Assembly (NCBI RefSeq): GCF_030272615.1
Contig: NC_081415.1
Span: forward strand, 107,886,406-107,950,405
Length of the DNA stretch: 64,000 nt
DNA from: Cryptomeria japonica
Lineage: Eukaryota; Streptophyta; Pinopsida; Cupressales; Cupressaceae
Direction of reading: 5' to 3'
A program made the position numbers and the translations under genes. Numbering within the stretch: position 1 is the first letter of the stretch; each line of letters opens with the position of its first letter. This document shows, piece after piece, positions 1-11,838 of the stretch. Under the pieces are notes generated by a model that was not told the DNA's origin, did not search any database, and saw only the letters and a list, made by a program, of their open reading frames with translations.

Positions 1-822
1 AATGGGACACATTGAATGATAGGGTCCCCACAATTGATGTGAAAACCATGTTTCCTCATTATCAGGCCTTTGGTAGGGTGGAGGGTTATATGCCTACTAG
101 GTGCACGGATGCACTAGTAGCACCTTTTATATATCCTAGGTGGTTAGCCACTCATCATAGTTGGCCCCAAAAGGATGAGTTGCCCCTTTATTTCTGCAAA
201 TCATTATTTGCAAAGTTTCATTTGCTGGATGACGTTGACTACACAAAATTTTCAGATAAGTTTAGACAACCAGGTGCACCCCCGCCCGTTACTAAGCGAG
301 CATTGACTGGTCCAAACCTTGTGGTTCTTCCCAAGAGTGCGGACCTAGCACATGTTGCAAATAGTGTACTAGATGACACTTGACAATCCCTCTTTTCCAG
401 TATTGCTACTATAGCCACATAGGTGGATGAGATGACATTAGAACAGGTGGGTATATATTTGTTGCACTCTCATACTAGAATTCATGATGAATCAATGAGT
501 GATGATCCATATGTTCGAGTAGACATACCATCGCCAATGGATGTTGCACACATGCATGACATAGATCCTTTACGATAGATGAGCGCATGCTTATCCAGTG
601 ATCTCTTGGATTCATATCAGGACATTGCTATGGAGCATGGGATCCCACTAGAGGAGGCCCCATCATTTGTTAGGTATGTACTTGGTAGACTGGGTGCTTC
701 TAGCCGTGGTTGTGAGCATACAGATTCTCAGCCTACTATTGTTGCACATCCTACTGCCCTGCCCCAACATACAATAGTTGGTTAGGATACACCTCCTCCT
801 CCTGTTTATACATCAATTGGCC
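1..822 (+). pseudogene. Gene X relic, copy 1 (unknown mobile-element-associated protein, 3' part)
   Basis: One reading frame (codons in phase with position 12) runs from the left edge to about 835 and is broken by only a few stops, near 381, 420, 576 and 783. The protein has a W/R-rich stretch followed by the motif LPLYFCKSLFAKFHLL (about 180-230), then a proline-rich piece (GAPPPVTK) and an acidic C-terminal part. I do not recognise the family. The same protein is encoded at 36435-37598, and the related X2 gene at 40372-41131 has a similar motif (VPLYF followed by a basic/aromatic run). The 3' end is fused head-on to a minus-strand LINE at about 817-822, so the natural C-terminus is missing. 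The relic is non-functional as it stands. A transposon-encoded or transposon-captured gene is an inference from its repeat context. Confidence 0.6.
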
Positions 823-3215
823 CATACAAGCTTTGCACCCATGGCCAAGTTCATTAAAGATAATTGATGAATGCCTGCACCCACCAGTTCTTTGGGTAGA
901 CTGCTTTTCTGCCAGGCAACCAAGTGAAACTTATCTTTTTCACCTACTTCATTCCACATAAATTTCCTCATGGTCCAGATGAGGTTATGTTTAACAGTCT
1001 TAGGGAATTTTAAGTATGCCATTGAGAATACAAGGATTGCAGCCAATACTAAATTGATCACAGTGATTCTCCTGATCGAAGATAGCCACTTGCCCTTCCA
1101 ATTTTCTATCTTTAACTTTTATTTTGCAATCAATATGTCCCAATAGCTAATCTTGTTTAGCCTTGTAAATAGGGGGGTGCCCAAAACCCTTCCTGGGAAG
1201 TTTGCAACCCTTAGGTTTAGAATCCTAAACAGGGCTCTTTGAAGCCTTGATTGTGTATTGACGAAGAAGACTTTTGATTTATTGCAGTTAATGCTTTGCC
1301 CTGATGCTTTGCAGTATTTATCCAGCAAAGATTTAATGATTCTTTCCTCACTCCTACTCGAAGCCCCAAAGAGGATTGTGTCATCCCCAAATTGGATGTG
1401 AGTAGTATGCTCAACCCCATTTCCTCGTTCACCCCCACTCAATGCCCATCCTAGTACAAACCGTGAATAGATCTACCCAAGGCCTCTACCATAATGATGA
1501 AGAGAAAGGGGGAGACTGGATCTTCCTATCTTATTCCTTGGGTGGAGGAGAAAACACCATGAGTAGACCCATTTACTAGCACAGAGAACTTTGGGTTAGA
1601 TAGGCAACTCCTTATCCACTTAATCCAACAATCTCCGAATCCAAATTTATCCAAGACTTCGAAAAGGAATTCCCTATCCACTAGATCATATGATTTTAGA
1701 ATATCGAGCTTTAGAATCATGTAGGTATCCTTGGTTTTTTTGGCAGAGTGAAGTGTTTCATGGGACATGATGATACCTTCAATAATCAATCTACCCAAGG
1801 TGAAACTACTTTTCTCATGAGAAATAGTAAGATTGATAATCCATTTCAACCTATTTGCAATGGTCTTTGTTAAATTCTTGTATACTGTGTTACAAAGGGA
1901 AATAGGTCTAAAGTCCCCCATCTCCTGAGGGTAGCTCTTTTTTGGGATTAGAGATAGAAAGGTGTGATTGATAGCTCCCAGCATAGCCATCTTTTTTCTT
2001 GACTCTTCCACCACTCGATGAAGATATTTACATATGATGCCCCAATAGGAGTGGAAAAATGCCGCAAGAAAACCATTAGAACTAGGGGCCTTGTCTGGGT
2101 TAAGCTGGAAGGTTTCTTTCCTGAGTTCCTCTTCATCAATTCATCTGTATAGCTCTTTATTTTGAGCTTTAGATATTATCACTAGGATCGAGTCTAAGAT
2201 CTTGTCCCTAGCCACTTGATCCACCTGATTACCTCTATTTAGAATGGATTCAAAAAATCTCTCTCCTTTTTTACTGACTTCCTCCATATTCTGAGCCATG
2301 CTACCATCCGCTTTCTTTATTTGCAAAATTCTGCTCCTGTTTCTGTTAGCAATTGTGGATCTGTGGAGAAACTTGGTATTTTTGTCTCCTTCCTTGAGCC
2401 ACATCTCTCTTGATTTTTGTCTCCAATGAATTTATTCCCTTTTCAAGATCTCATTGAGCTCATCTTTTAGCATTTTTCTTTGAGGAATTCCTCATTACTC
2501 ATACCATTATAAATGATAATTTCATTGATTCTCCCAAGTTCTTCCATCACTTTTCTTTTCTCTACGAAAATTTTCTTGAAGTGTACTTGATTCCATTCTT
2601 TGATCTTCATTTTAATGTATTTCAACCTCTTGCAAAATTTATACATGTGTGGGTTATGTCCCACTGAAATCTCACTCCACCAAACTAAGATCAAATTCTG
2701 TAGATTGAGGTCCCTACTCAACATTTTTTCGAACTTGAAAGGGATGCCTCCTTCGAGATAGCATAACGATATATCCAACTGAATAGGGTAATGATCTGAT
2801 CCTAAAAAGGAAGGATGCGGGCTTCTATCAGGTGATTCTATGTAGCCCAATCTCCATACAACAAAAATCTATCTAATCTTTCTGCAATATTAGAAAACCT
2901 TGCCCTACTATTTATTCAATTAGAAACACCATTCTTGGGGACAATATCCATAAGTTGATTGTAGTTAATAAAATTATGGAAATCTCTTTGGAAAATATTG
3001 GGTCTCTAAATACCACTTTCCTTCTCTTGATCATTTAGGGTGGCATTGAAATCCACCATAATTATACTTTTTTCCCTACTACATCCATCTATTTTGCTTG
3101 TGATGAAATTTTAAAGTTCCCTATTTTCAAGGGTAGCAGTAGGCCTATAGACATTGAAAATAAAAAAGGAGTCATTACAACTTAGTAGAGTTATCATGCA
3201 TTGCACAACCACTTG
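817..3215 (-). pseudogene. LINE (L1-type) endonuclease-reverse transcriptase relic, copy 1
   Basis: Read on the minus strand from 3215 downward, this is a decayed non-LTR retrotransposon polyprotein. The C-terminal part of the APE-type endonuclease shows an N-V-Y-R-P strand near 3150 and the SDHYPI motif near 2795. A basic linker follows (LKEGDKNTKFLH near 2395), then reverse transcriptase blocks FRPISLCN (about 1910), LKLDILKSYD (about 1705, with the first catalytic Asp) and QFGDD (about 1385). A thumb/post-RT segment ends at NLAMGAKLVW (about 820). Several frameshifts and stops break it. It is truncated at both ends: no N-terminal ORF1, no endonuclease N-terminus, no RNase H and no poly-A tail. 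Loss of the 3' end means this is a rearranged piece, not a simple 5'-truncated insertion. Copy 2 (37590-39972) has the same 3' junction with gene X. Confidence 0.88.
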
Positions 3216-3915
3216 AAAGAGAAATAGAACCTCTACCATGGATTACACAAGCTTTGTTATCTCCAAATCTCACTACACCACCATCATACTTCTCCATATT
3301 CACAAATTTACCTTTATCACATGTCATGTTATGTGACAACCATTGTCAATCACCTAGATGTTCTTGTTTTGTTGTAGGTGTGCCAGTTTCTTGCTAGTAT
3401 TTTGTTGTACTTTTCTTTGGTTGCTGTCTTTTGTGCTGATCTTTTGTTGCCTTTCTTTCTTCATTATGTCCTTTCTTTCTTATATATTGCTTTTCTTTAT
3501 GATTTGTAAGTGGGTTTCGGGTCCCTTAAAATCTATTTTTCCTTAATCAAAAACCACTGCCAATCACCCATTCATCTTTCTCTTCAATCTTAGCAACCTA
3601 GGCTTTCTCTTCAACAATACAACTTGTAGAATCAATAGGTATCGAATCATCTTCTTTGATAGAAATGAACACAAATTTATGTTCTAAAATCCCTTTCTTA
3701 GACTCATCATCTGTCACACCTTCATCAACAACATAATAATACTTCTTCTAATATCTATACTTGTGATTAGGCTTGTAAGTCTTATTACATGAAAAAAAAT
3801 TCAAAGATAACTTCCCTTCATACTTATTGGCTCCCTTAGGCAATCTTCTGGCAATAAGTGCTCCAATCTCTTCCAATTCTTTTTCTTGTTCTTCCATCTC
3901 TCTCATTTCCCATTC
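3216..3915 (-). pseudogene. Ty1/Copia gag C-terminus and protease relic, copy 1
   Basis: On the minus strand, 3910 to 3748 encodes the basic/acidic segment before the zinc knuckle (EMREMEEQEKELEEIGALIA, ARRLPKG). The knuckle itself is degraded: FSCNK is present but the rest of CCHC is lost. The frame continues through an acidic stretch (DDSIPIDSTSCIVEEK) to EWVIGSG, a decayed form of the aspartic protease D-S-G site (DSG changed to GSG). Past an inserted LINE tail it resumes at SHNMTCDKGKFV, then YDGGVVRFGDNKACVIHGRG (about 3220-3290). It then stops at a junction with the LINE endonuclease, so integrase and RT-RNase H are missing. The upstream gag half lies at 11085-11782, beyond the inserted LTR element. 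Confidence 0.85.
3355..3551 (+). mobile_element. Short 5'-truncated LINE 3' tail inserted in Copia protease
   Basis: A 197-bp insert rich in T and ending AATCAAAA is flanked by a near-perfect 17-bp direct repeat at 3338-3354 and 3552-3568 (AACCATTGTCAATCACC / AACCACTGCCAATCACC, two mismatches). It splits the Copia protease region, whose homology resumes on both sides. Size, tail and long target-site duplication fit target-primed reverse transcription of a severely 5'-truncated LINE. The 3' tail is short and A-rich rather than a long poly-A. Confidence 0.75.
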
Positions 3916-5116
3916 TGTAAAGTGAAAAATCGAAGGCTTAACCAATTCACCACTTGAAAGAAGGAATTTAATAAGCTCAATTTTTACTTGGGGTAACTTT
4001 ACATTCAAAAGAGGGGGTTGAATCTACTAAATCCAATCCCAAAGGATGCAAGGACTGAATACTAAGTAGATTAATTTAGATTGGAATGTGTTTGCCCATC
4101 TTTTATAAGTCGAATAAGTAAAGTGCTGGAAATAAAGACAAAGTATGAGAAAACAATGAGCTACAAATTCGGGATTCAGTCATGCACCTAGATCTGATAA
4201 GTTTAAGATGATTCAGAGATTCTCTGTGAAATCTAGAAAAAGTTGCAAGAACCCTATGTCCGGATAGGGGCACCCTCCTATCGGTCCTTTGAACTTTTCG
4301 CAGGTCAAAAAGGGTGTTTTCATCTCTGTGAATAAAGCTTAACTCTAGAAGTACAGTCATGCACTTGTTTCCTGTACACAAAAAGAAGAAGAAAGGGGTT
4401 GGGAATAGGGGTTTTCCTAAGTCAAACCCTGGTTTGGAATCAACCTTGAATGAAATACTACAAATGCTTGAGATAAATGATGAAAAGTTATACCTTCAAA
4501 TTTGCAATAGATGATGATGATGATGATGATGATGCTTTGCTTCTTAGATGTAATCATATATGTTGTATGAAATTTCATGAACATGACAAAACCCTAACAC
4601 ACACATGCTTGTAAATGAATGGTGGAATGTTTCTCCAATGGATAGATGAAGAATATGCATCCTTGAGGAATGCTAGATGATGAATGCTTGATGCTTGAAT
4701 GTAGTCTCTTTTCCTTATGATTTCTATCATATTCTCACCTAGTGATTGATGATTGATTGATGGATTGGCAAATGAAAGTAAAAAATTTCCTTATATACTT
4801 GCCTATTGTCAAATATTGTTTAATTTTCTGATAGAGGCTTACATAGGGGATTTATTTCCTGCTCACAATTGAAATAGGGCCAAGGGGGAGGAGCTCAAGA
4901 TAGGTCCTACCTAGGGAGGACTAGGATGCGGTGCCCTAGTCTTACCCTATTTTAGCCCAAGATAAAAGGGCTATGCAAGTTGTAAAGTGAAAAATGAAGT
5001 TTGGTTGCATAAAAGAGGCATAAAAAGCTCCCGATCAAGCATGGGGAAAGAGACCAGTAAGGTGAGGGCTCAAAATGTGGTAAAAATTATAAAGGATGTA
5101 ATTTTAGGATGCTACA
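3916..5116 (-). repeat. LTR (3' LTR in element orientation)
   Basis: A 1201-bp repeat beginning TGTAAAG and ending GATGCTACA, collinear with 9894-11084. It contains a GAT-type trinucleotide run (about 4510-4538) that is longer than in the other LTR. Next to it, on the minus strand, is a purine-rich tract, which identifies it as the 3' LTR of a minus-strand element. Confidence 0.9.
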
Positions 5117-5140
5117 TTTAGCCCCCACTTTAGCTGGAGT
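5117..5140 (-). other. Candidate polypurine tract
   Basis: Read on the minus strand this is AAAGTGGGGGCTAAA directly before the LTR start. A purine run at this place is the usual primer for plus-strand synthesis in LTR elements. It sets the element's orientation as minus. Confidence 0.6.
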
Positions 5141-7560
5141 ATAAGCTTATGCATATACTCATGATAAAGTAGAAGAAGAGAGAAGAAGATGAGGAATGCA
5201 AAGCAACATCACAAGGAGTAAAAGATGTCACTAATTTTGAGGAACTAAGCCCCCAATCTAAGGATCTTAACTCACTCAAGCATATGCAAGTGCACACAAA
5301 ACAAGACAAAAACAAAAAGACAAAAAAGACAAACAAAGGCAAAGACACAAAGGAACACAAGACCCAAAAGCTAAAGACCAAAAACAAGACCCCAAGTCAA
5401 CTAGTTGAAGAGACCTCGAAATCAAAATGTCTCAACAACTAATATCATTCTTGAAAATGCCATCTCATGAACACAAATGATCACATAAAAGAGAAAAAAA
5501 AGGATAATCCATGAACTATCAATGGCAAAGCTATGAGTTCATGAAAGGAAGAAGATAAATCATGAATACACACTAGATGTGTTTATCTAGATGATCCATG
5601 AGAAGAATGATGAGAGAGAGCATGGACTACTCACCCCTAGGTGTTTTTATCTAGGTGATCCATGGTGAGAAAAGGACATGGAAAACTCCCCCCTAGATTT
5701 TCTTTTTATCTAGGTGATCCATGTGGGGAGGAGAGTAACAATAGTCTAGTTGTTTTTACCTAGTTCCACCCATCCTCGTGCATGTGTGTAAGTGATGTCT
5801 GGTTTCAAGTGTATAGCACCTCGTGCTAAGAGTCTTTTCTCTATTTTTGAGTGTGCTTCAACCTGTTTAAGACATGTAATGTAAATGCAAATTCCAAGGG
5901 GCTATTGTGTGTGTGAAAATATGTAAATGCCAAGTGGCAAAGATACATGCTTGGTTTGGAGGCCACCCCGTTTAAGACTTTGTTGTTTTCAATGATGTGT
6001 TAACCCTATCTAAGACGTATATAAAATGTTGTGTCTAGTTTTGAGTGTGAAACATCTGACTCTAAGAATTTTTACTCTGGTTCTAAGCATGAACACCCTG
6101 TTTAAGATATGCAAACATGATATGCAAGAGCATAGTACAATATAATGCAAAGGGAGCGATGTGGGTGCCCCCCCTTAAGATATAAACATAGTTTTTTGTT
6201 GATGTATTACTTGGAATATAAATAAAAGGATACCTTACCTTCAACACCAAGGATATATCCTTTAGGCAACAATGTCATAAATCCAAGCTAGAGAAGGTAT
6301 ACTCTTCAAGTGAGGATAAGATAGTTGAAAAAGAGATATCTAGCGACAAGAGTAAAGGGGATCCTTGGAGGAGAAGAGATCTTTTCTCAAAAGACATCTA
6401 CCCCCAAGAGTAGCTATCTTGAAAAAATATAACATCTTATATGAAAAGAAAGGAAGGAGAACAAGAATTCATACCCTCCTCCTATTGCTAGGTGAAAGGG
6501 ATTCTTTATGAAGGATGACACACTTTTGACCCAATGTGAGGGGTAAGTTTATGATAGATATACATTGCCAAGTGAAGAAGAGGTTGTAGCCAAGGACTTA
6601 CACGTCTTGTATAAGAGAGAATCCTTAAGCAAACAATAACTTCTCACAAGGAATGATACCTAAACACCACTCCACAAAGGAAAAGTACATGCCTAGAGAT
6701 GAGAGAGAAGAGGAGAAATCAATCATTTCCACCCAAGTGTGGGGACAATGAGAAGAATTAAACAATCTTCTAAGGAGATATTAAGTATAAGGAAATACAA
6801 AATAAACTCACATGAATAAATATTCAATGCAAGAAAAAACATTAGTTTATGTAAAATGCATCTAAAAAGAAGTTGTAATATTTAATTAGAGAGAGAGATA
6901 GAGAGAGAAAGAAAGATAACATATTCCCCTAAGGAGGGATTATTCATAAGAAACATACCATTACAAGAAATGATATCAGCACATAAAAAATGCAACCCCT
7001 AAAGGGGATAGTGATACATTAGATAGAAAGAGAGAGGTAGAAAAAGCCATCCTTTCCCCCCACGCAAGAGCACAAAGAGGAAAATTACACATCTTCCAAA
7101 GAGAGGTTATTCATAAGAGATAAACCATTTGAAACAAAGAATAGGTCCTAACCAAGGAACAAACATGTGCTTGTATGAAGGATAACTCTATGTAAGAAAA
7201 GGACATCAAATGATGAATAACACAATAGAAAAAAAAACATAATTTTCAATGAGAAAGGAAGAAGGTTCACCAAAGTTTTTTAAGGAGATATTATTCATAA
7301 TAGGTTCACTGTTTGAAGCAAGGAATAGGTCTTGTCTACGGAACAAATATGTTCTCACATGAAGGATAATTCCGTGCAAGAAAGGACATCCATTTATGAA
7401 TAATTCAATCATGAAGAAAATAGTGAAATTTTAAAAGGAGGAGAGAAAGAGGGGAAATCATGTTGCTACCCCAAGATATTTGAAATTGAAGAAACACCAC
7501 CTATAATGACAAATAGCATTCACTACTTGTGTCATAGAGTGAGGATCAACTTGAGGGTGA
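5141..7560. other. Internal non-coding part of the LTR element
   Basis: No gene is supported. About 5570-5770 holds three degenerate copies of a roughly 60-bp unit containing TTTATCTAGGTGATCCATG. Further on (about 5800-6180) a looser repeat recurs around CTGTTTAAGA. The stretch 6200-7550 is A-rich on the plus strand, with repeated pieces such as TTATTCATAAGA and AAGGATAA. It may be degraded coding or 3' untranslated DNA, but I cannot recognise a protein. Confidence 0.5.
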
Positions 7561-8930
7561 AGAAGTGCTAAGGCATTACCTTTTCACCTAGAAAAAGAGT
7601 CAGATTTGTTGAAAGAGATATACAAGCACGATAGTATTGTTCTTGAACAAATTCCTTAAATGCTTTATACTTTCCAAGAGTATGAGAACCACCATGATGA
7701 AAAAGACAATATCCATTTCCTTCTCTATGTTTATTACTAAGTTTCACAAAAGGAAAGGCACCATTCTTATCATACTTCAATTTCCAAAAGATTCTAGTTG
7801 CTAAACTTTCTTGATCATTAATTTATGTAGGTTCATTCTTTGGAGATTGTGGACAATAGTTGTTATTAGAAGGAGTATTGTCATCAATAATTCTAACTTT
7901 ACCAGTATAGATAACTTGTTTTATTGAATTAAAAAAATCAGGACAATCATCGACATGGTGATCATGAGTTTTATGAAATAAGCAGAAAAGAGTTTTTGAA
8001 GAAGAATCTATTTTGCGGGCGCTAATGGCTTGTTGTCTTGCAAGATGATTTTGAAGTCTTAAATCCTAATAAGTTCATCCATAGGAGATTTATTACCATT
8101 TTCCAGTGCTTTGTGGTTATTTGTACAGGAGGGTTTATAGGGACTCGAATTCCTTGTTCAAATTTTCCAAGTCCTTGTCCTCTAAAACCTTGTTTTGATA
8201 TTATGTTAAAGCCACTCCTATAAGAGTCTTTTAATTGAGAAGGCGGGGGAACATTACAATAAATTTCTTTGAAGTTTGTAGTGTAAGGATGTTTAGAAGG
8301 AATGACAGGATTAGTAGATGGAGAAGGAATATCTTGTGGATGAGGATTTTCCTTTCTTTCATCATGCATATCCTCATCTAAGGCTTCATCTTTGCTTAAT
8401 GTTAATGGGGGGAAAGATCATGAATGAAATGCATGACATCATTTTCTCTACAAATTTTTTAATGTTTAAGATAGGCTCTAGGAGAATAAGGAGGATCTAG
8501 AGAGATAGAAATACTAATGTTTTGACCTTTCCCCCCTTGTGCAAGGGTATTTATATGAGAAGAAGATGGATCCATGTTGCTTTTAAATGCTTGCTCTCCA
8601 TTAGAGAGATCATTGATATGAGTATTATCTCTTTCCTCAATCACATTAGATACCCTAGGAGAGGTACAAGTATTAGGTTTCTCATTGTTATCTCTGGGAT
8701 TAGGATCTACAAAAGCTTTTAGCTGATTTATATATGAAATGCATTTACCCAAAAACATCACCATAACACAATGTACATAATAAATAAAATCTTTGAGATC
8801 TAACTTATGAAAAGGAATCAACTTAGAAATTCGAAGAATGCAATATGTCCAAGTGTTATGAATGAAAAGAAGTAACATGAAGTGAAAGAAGTCATTATCC
8901 AACACATGATTATAATAAAAGTACATAAAA
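7560..8930 (-). pseudogene. Degraded gag-like ORF with G-patch and CHHC-type knuckles
   Basis: On the minus strand, partial frames can be followed from about 8926 to 7568. The N-terminal piece (8459-8926) has no recognised domain. The next piece (8022-8369) carries a G-patch-like motif at about 8148-8216 (KQGFRGQGLGKFEQGI). Two cysteine/histidine motifs follow: CLFHKTHDHHVDDC (7942-7985) and a mutated CLFHHGGSHTLGK (about 7670-7710). C/H motifs of this form and G-patch segments occur in Gypsy gag/protease regions of plants. Frameshifts and stops separate the pieces and no downstream pol is present, so the element would have depended on another element. Confidence 0.6.
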
Positions 8931-8934
8931 AAAA

Positions 8935-9865
8935 TGTAATTATATGTGAAATAGCAAATAGATCAAGTCCATTAATTGCCATGATTAATATTGAAATTTA
9001 ACTTCAAGCAATTTATTTGAAAATAAATTAGGATTTTATAACAAAACCACTTAATTTTTTTAAATTGATGAGATTCAAAATTGATTTTTTGTTTGTTTTA
9101 AATTTTGAAAAATGTGAAAATGAGAATTTGAATGTTGAGATTTAGAAATTGAAATTTTAATTCAAAATTTTAGGAAAATGATTGATCGATTTTTGAAAAA
9201 TTATACAACCTTCTAGGAATTTGAAATGTATAATTAGGGTCTTGAAAATAACCTCTTAATTTTTTTTAAATTTAAATTTGAACTATTCACAAGAGAATTA
9301 AATTTAAAATTAGGGTCTTGTAAAAAGAACCACTTAATTAAAAATTTAAATTTGAAAATAGATCTAAGAATGAAATTTGGAATTTGAACAATTAGAAAAT
9401 GCATAAGATGAATTTAAATTTAGAAATTAGGGTTTATTTAATTAACCACTTAGTTTTAAAATTAAAATTTGACATTGAAATTTGATCCAAGGTAGCAAGT
9501 TTGATTTTGAATTTGAATTTAGCAACTAAATTTGAAGAGGGAAATTAAAAATTTAAACAACCTACAAGCTCAATTTTAAAAATTTAAAAATTAGGGTTTT
9601 TGAATTTAACCGCTTAATTGTAAAAATTAATTGTGAAATTTAACTTGTAGATGAAAATTTGAATTTTGAAATTGAATGAATATTCAGATCTAAAATAATT
9701 AATCCAAATTAAGCAATTCACAAGCTCAATTTTGAAATTAAAATTAGGGTTTTAATGAAATCAACCTCTAAATTTTTTAAATTTGCAAGGAAATCAAACT
9801 TGTAAATGAAAATTTGAATTTTAAATTTTATACACTCAGATCTAAAAACAAAAAAATAGAAATTA
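8935..9865. repeat. AT-rich leader with degenerate tandem units
   Basis: This lies between the primer site and the gag-like frame, in the position of a retroelement leader. A unit containing AATTAGGGT followed by runs of AAATTTGAA recurs at about 9232, 9307, 9424, 9590 and 9742. Spacing is irregular (about 75-165 bp). No coding potential is visible. Confidence 0.55.
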
Positions 9866-9893
9866 ATGGTGTAAGGAGTTGGGTTCACCAAAA
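9866..9893 (-). other. Candidate tRNA primer-binding site
   Basis: On the minus strand, immediately after the LTR end, TTTTGGTGAACCCAACTCC begins with TGG as expected for pairing with a tRNA CCA end. The tRNA was not identified. The position fits a 5' LTR at 9894-11084. Confidence 0.45.
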
Positions 9894-11084
9894 TGTAAAG
9901 TGGAAAATTTGAGGCTTAGCCAATTTGCCACTTGAAAGAAGTTGGAATTTACTAAGATCAATTTTTGCTTGGGGGAACTTTACATTCAAAAGAGGGGGTT
10001 GAATCTTTTAGATCCAATCCCAAAAGATGCAAGGACAAAATACTAAGTAGATTAATTTAGATTGGAATGTGTTTGACCTTCTTTTGTAAGTTGAATAAGT
10101 AAAGTTCTAGAAATGAAGACAAAGTATGAGAAAACAATGAGCTACAAATTCAAGATTCAGTCATGCATTTTCATCTAAGAAGTTTAAGATGATTCAGAAC
10201 TACTCTGTGAAATCTAGCAAAAGTTGCAAGAACCATGTGTTTGAACAGGGGCACTCTCCTATCAGTCCTTCAAACTTTTGACAAGTCGAAAAGGGTTTTT
10301 CCATCTTTGTGAATAAAGATTAACTCTAGAAGTACAGTTACACACCTCTTTCTTGTACACACACAAAAAAGAAGAAATGGGTTGGGAATAGGGGTTTGCC
10401 TAAGTCAAACCCTTATTTGGAATCAACCATGACTGAAATACTGCAAATGCTTGAGATAAGAAAGGCATACCTTCAGATCTGCAATAGATGGTGATGATGC
10501 TTTGCTTCTTAGATGTAATCACATATTTTGTATGAAATGGCATAAACATGACAAAACCCTAACACACACACATGCTTGCAAATGAATGGTGTAATGTTGC
10601 TCCAATGGATAGATGAAGAAACTGCAACCTTGAGGAATGCTAGATGATGAATTCTTGATGCTTGAATGTAGTCTCTTTTCTTTATGATCTCTAACGTCTT
10701 CTCGCCTTGTAATTGATGATGTATTGATGGATTGACAAATGAAAAGGAAAAATCTCCTTATGTACTTTCCTATTATCAAATATTGTTTAATGTTTCGATA
10801 GAGCCCTACATAAGAGATTAATTTCTTGCTCATAATATAAATAGGGCCAAGGGGGAAGCACCTCAAGATAGGTCCTACCTAGGGAGGACTAGGGTGTGGC
10901 ATCTTGGTCGTACCCTAGTTTAGGCTAGGATCAAAGGGCTATGCAAGTTGTAAAGTGAAAAATGAAGTTTGGTTGCATAAAAGAGGCATAAACAGGTCTT
11001 GATGAAGCATGGGGAAACAGACCAGTAAGGTGAGGGCCCAAAATACGGTCATAATTGTAAAGGGTGCAATTTTAGGATGCTACA
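9894..11084 (-). repeat. LTR (5' LTR in element orientation)
   Basis: A 1191-bp partner of 3916-5116 with the same ends (TGTAAAG and GCTACA). The two differ by many substitutions and small indels along their length. The target-site duplication CTTTC follows directly. Confidence 0.9.
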
Positions 11085-11782
11085 CTTTCATATTTGGAAA
11101 CCCTAGTTGAACTCTCTCCCTAATCATACTTCTACTTCTCAGATATAGTATCTTTAAATGCAATCTCAGGTTTGCCATGTGATTCACCAAGTTCCTACAA
11201 TTCAAAATCAACAAGCTTACCAACCAACTTATCTCTTGTCATAGTTATCATAGTCTAGATCTCATCAATAGTAGATACTTTGTGTTTATAAGCAGGAGGT
11301 AATGATCTCAATACTTTCACTACAATCTCATTTTCTTTAAGGACTCCTCTAGCACATCTGATGTTAAACACAAGATCATTCACTTTAGCCATAAAGGATG
11401 AAATATTCTCATCGTCTCCCATTCTTATCAACTCCTACTTTCCTTTCAAGCTCTACAATTTAGAAAATTTCACACGTCTATCTCCTTCATACAAGGTTTC
11501 TAGCTTCTCCCAAATCTCATGTGCAATCTGCAATCCCATCACATTAGTCATCTTTGCATCAGTCAAGGAACTCACTAATTCTTATTTATCTCTTATATTA
11601 TGTTCAACATCCTTGATCGCAACTACAGTAATAGGACCATTCTGAGGAACATTGTAGGCATTCGTTGTGATCTTCCAATAATCTTCTCCAACACACTTCA
11701 AGTGAAACTCCATCTGGTCCTTCCATATAGTGTAATTAGTTTCATCAAATCTCAAACTCTCCTTGAAAATAACATTTGCCAT
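11085..11782 (-). pseudogene. Ty1/Copia gag N-terminal half, copy 1
   Basis: On the minus strand from the likely start Met at 11782 (MANVIFKESLRFDETNYTIW) this matches the plant Copia gag family (UBN2 type). Further motifs are EDYWKIT, GLQIAHEIWEKLETLYEGDR, RMGDDENISSF, VKVLRSLPPAYKHKVS and RDKLVGKL. The Met at 11815 is less likely to be the start because it lies only a few bases from the primer site. At least five in-frame stops disrupt it. Four of these, after NIRDK, FSKL, STIDEI and FEL, are also present in copy 2 (41128-41731). The frame is cut at 11085 by the LTR element and resumes at 3910. Confidence 0.88.
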
Positions 11783-11822
11783 CCTAGATCTCCTTAAGCG
11801 GTCAAGCTCCTTCAAGAGGAAC

Positions 11823-11838
11823 TAGTGTTGATACAAAT
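11823..11838 (-). other. Degraded Copia primer-binding site, copy 1
   Basis: Minus-strand ATTTGTATCAACAC sits just inside the 5' LTR and corresponds to the initiator-Met tRNA primer site used by plant Copia elements (TGGTATCA...), with substitutions. Copy 2 at 41774-41787 is closer to that pattern. Confidence 0.6.

Larger units (their letters stand above)
3916..11084 (-). mobile_element. Complete non-autonomous LTR retrotransposon (Gypsy-like gag) inside Copia gag
   Basis: Two long direct repeats (3916-5116 and 9894-11084), each starting TGTAAAG and ending GCTACA, bound about 4.8 kb of internal DNA. The flanking target-site duplication is CATTC (3911-3915) and CTTTC (11085-11089), one mismatch. 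Copia gag stops at the left border and resumes in the same frame at the right border. A purine tract next to the left LTR, a tRNA-like primer site next to the right LTR, and gag remnants all read on the minus strand. No protease, RT or integrase was found. The LTRs differ at scattered positions, so the insertion is not recent. Confidence 0.9.

Noticed and set aside
3358-3546. Cys/Phe-rich 62-codon plus-strand frame
   Set aside because: It coincides with the T-rich LINE tail insert and has no protein-like features.
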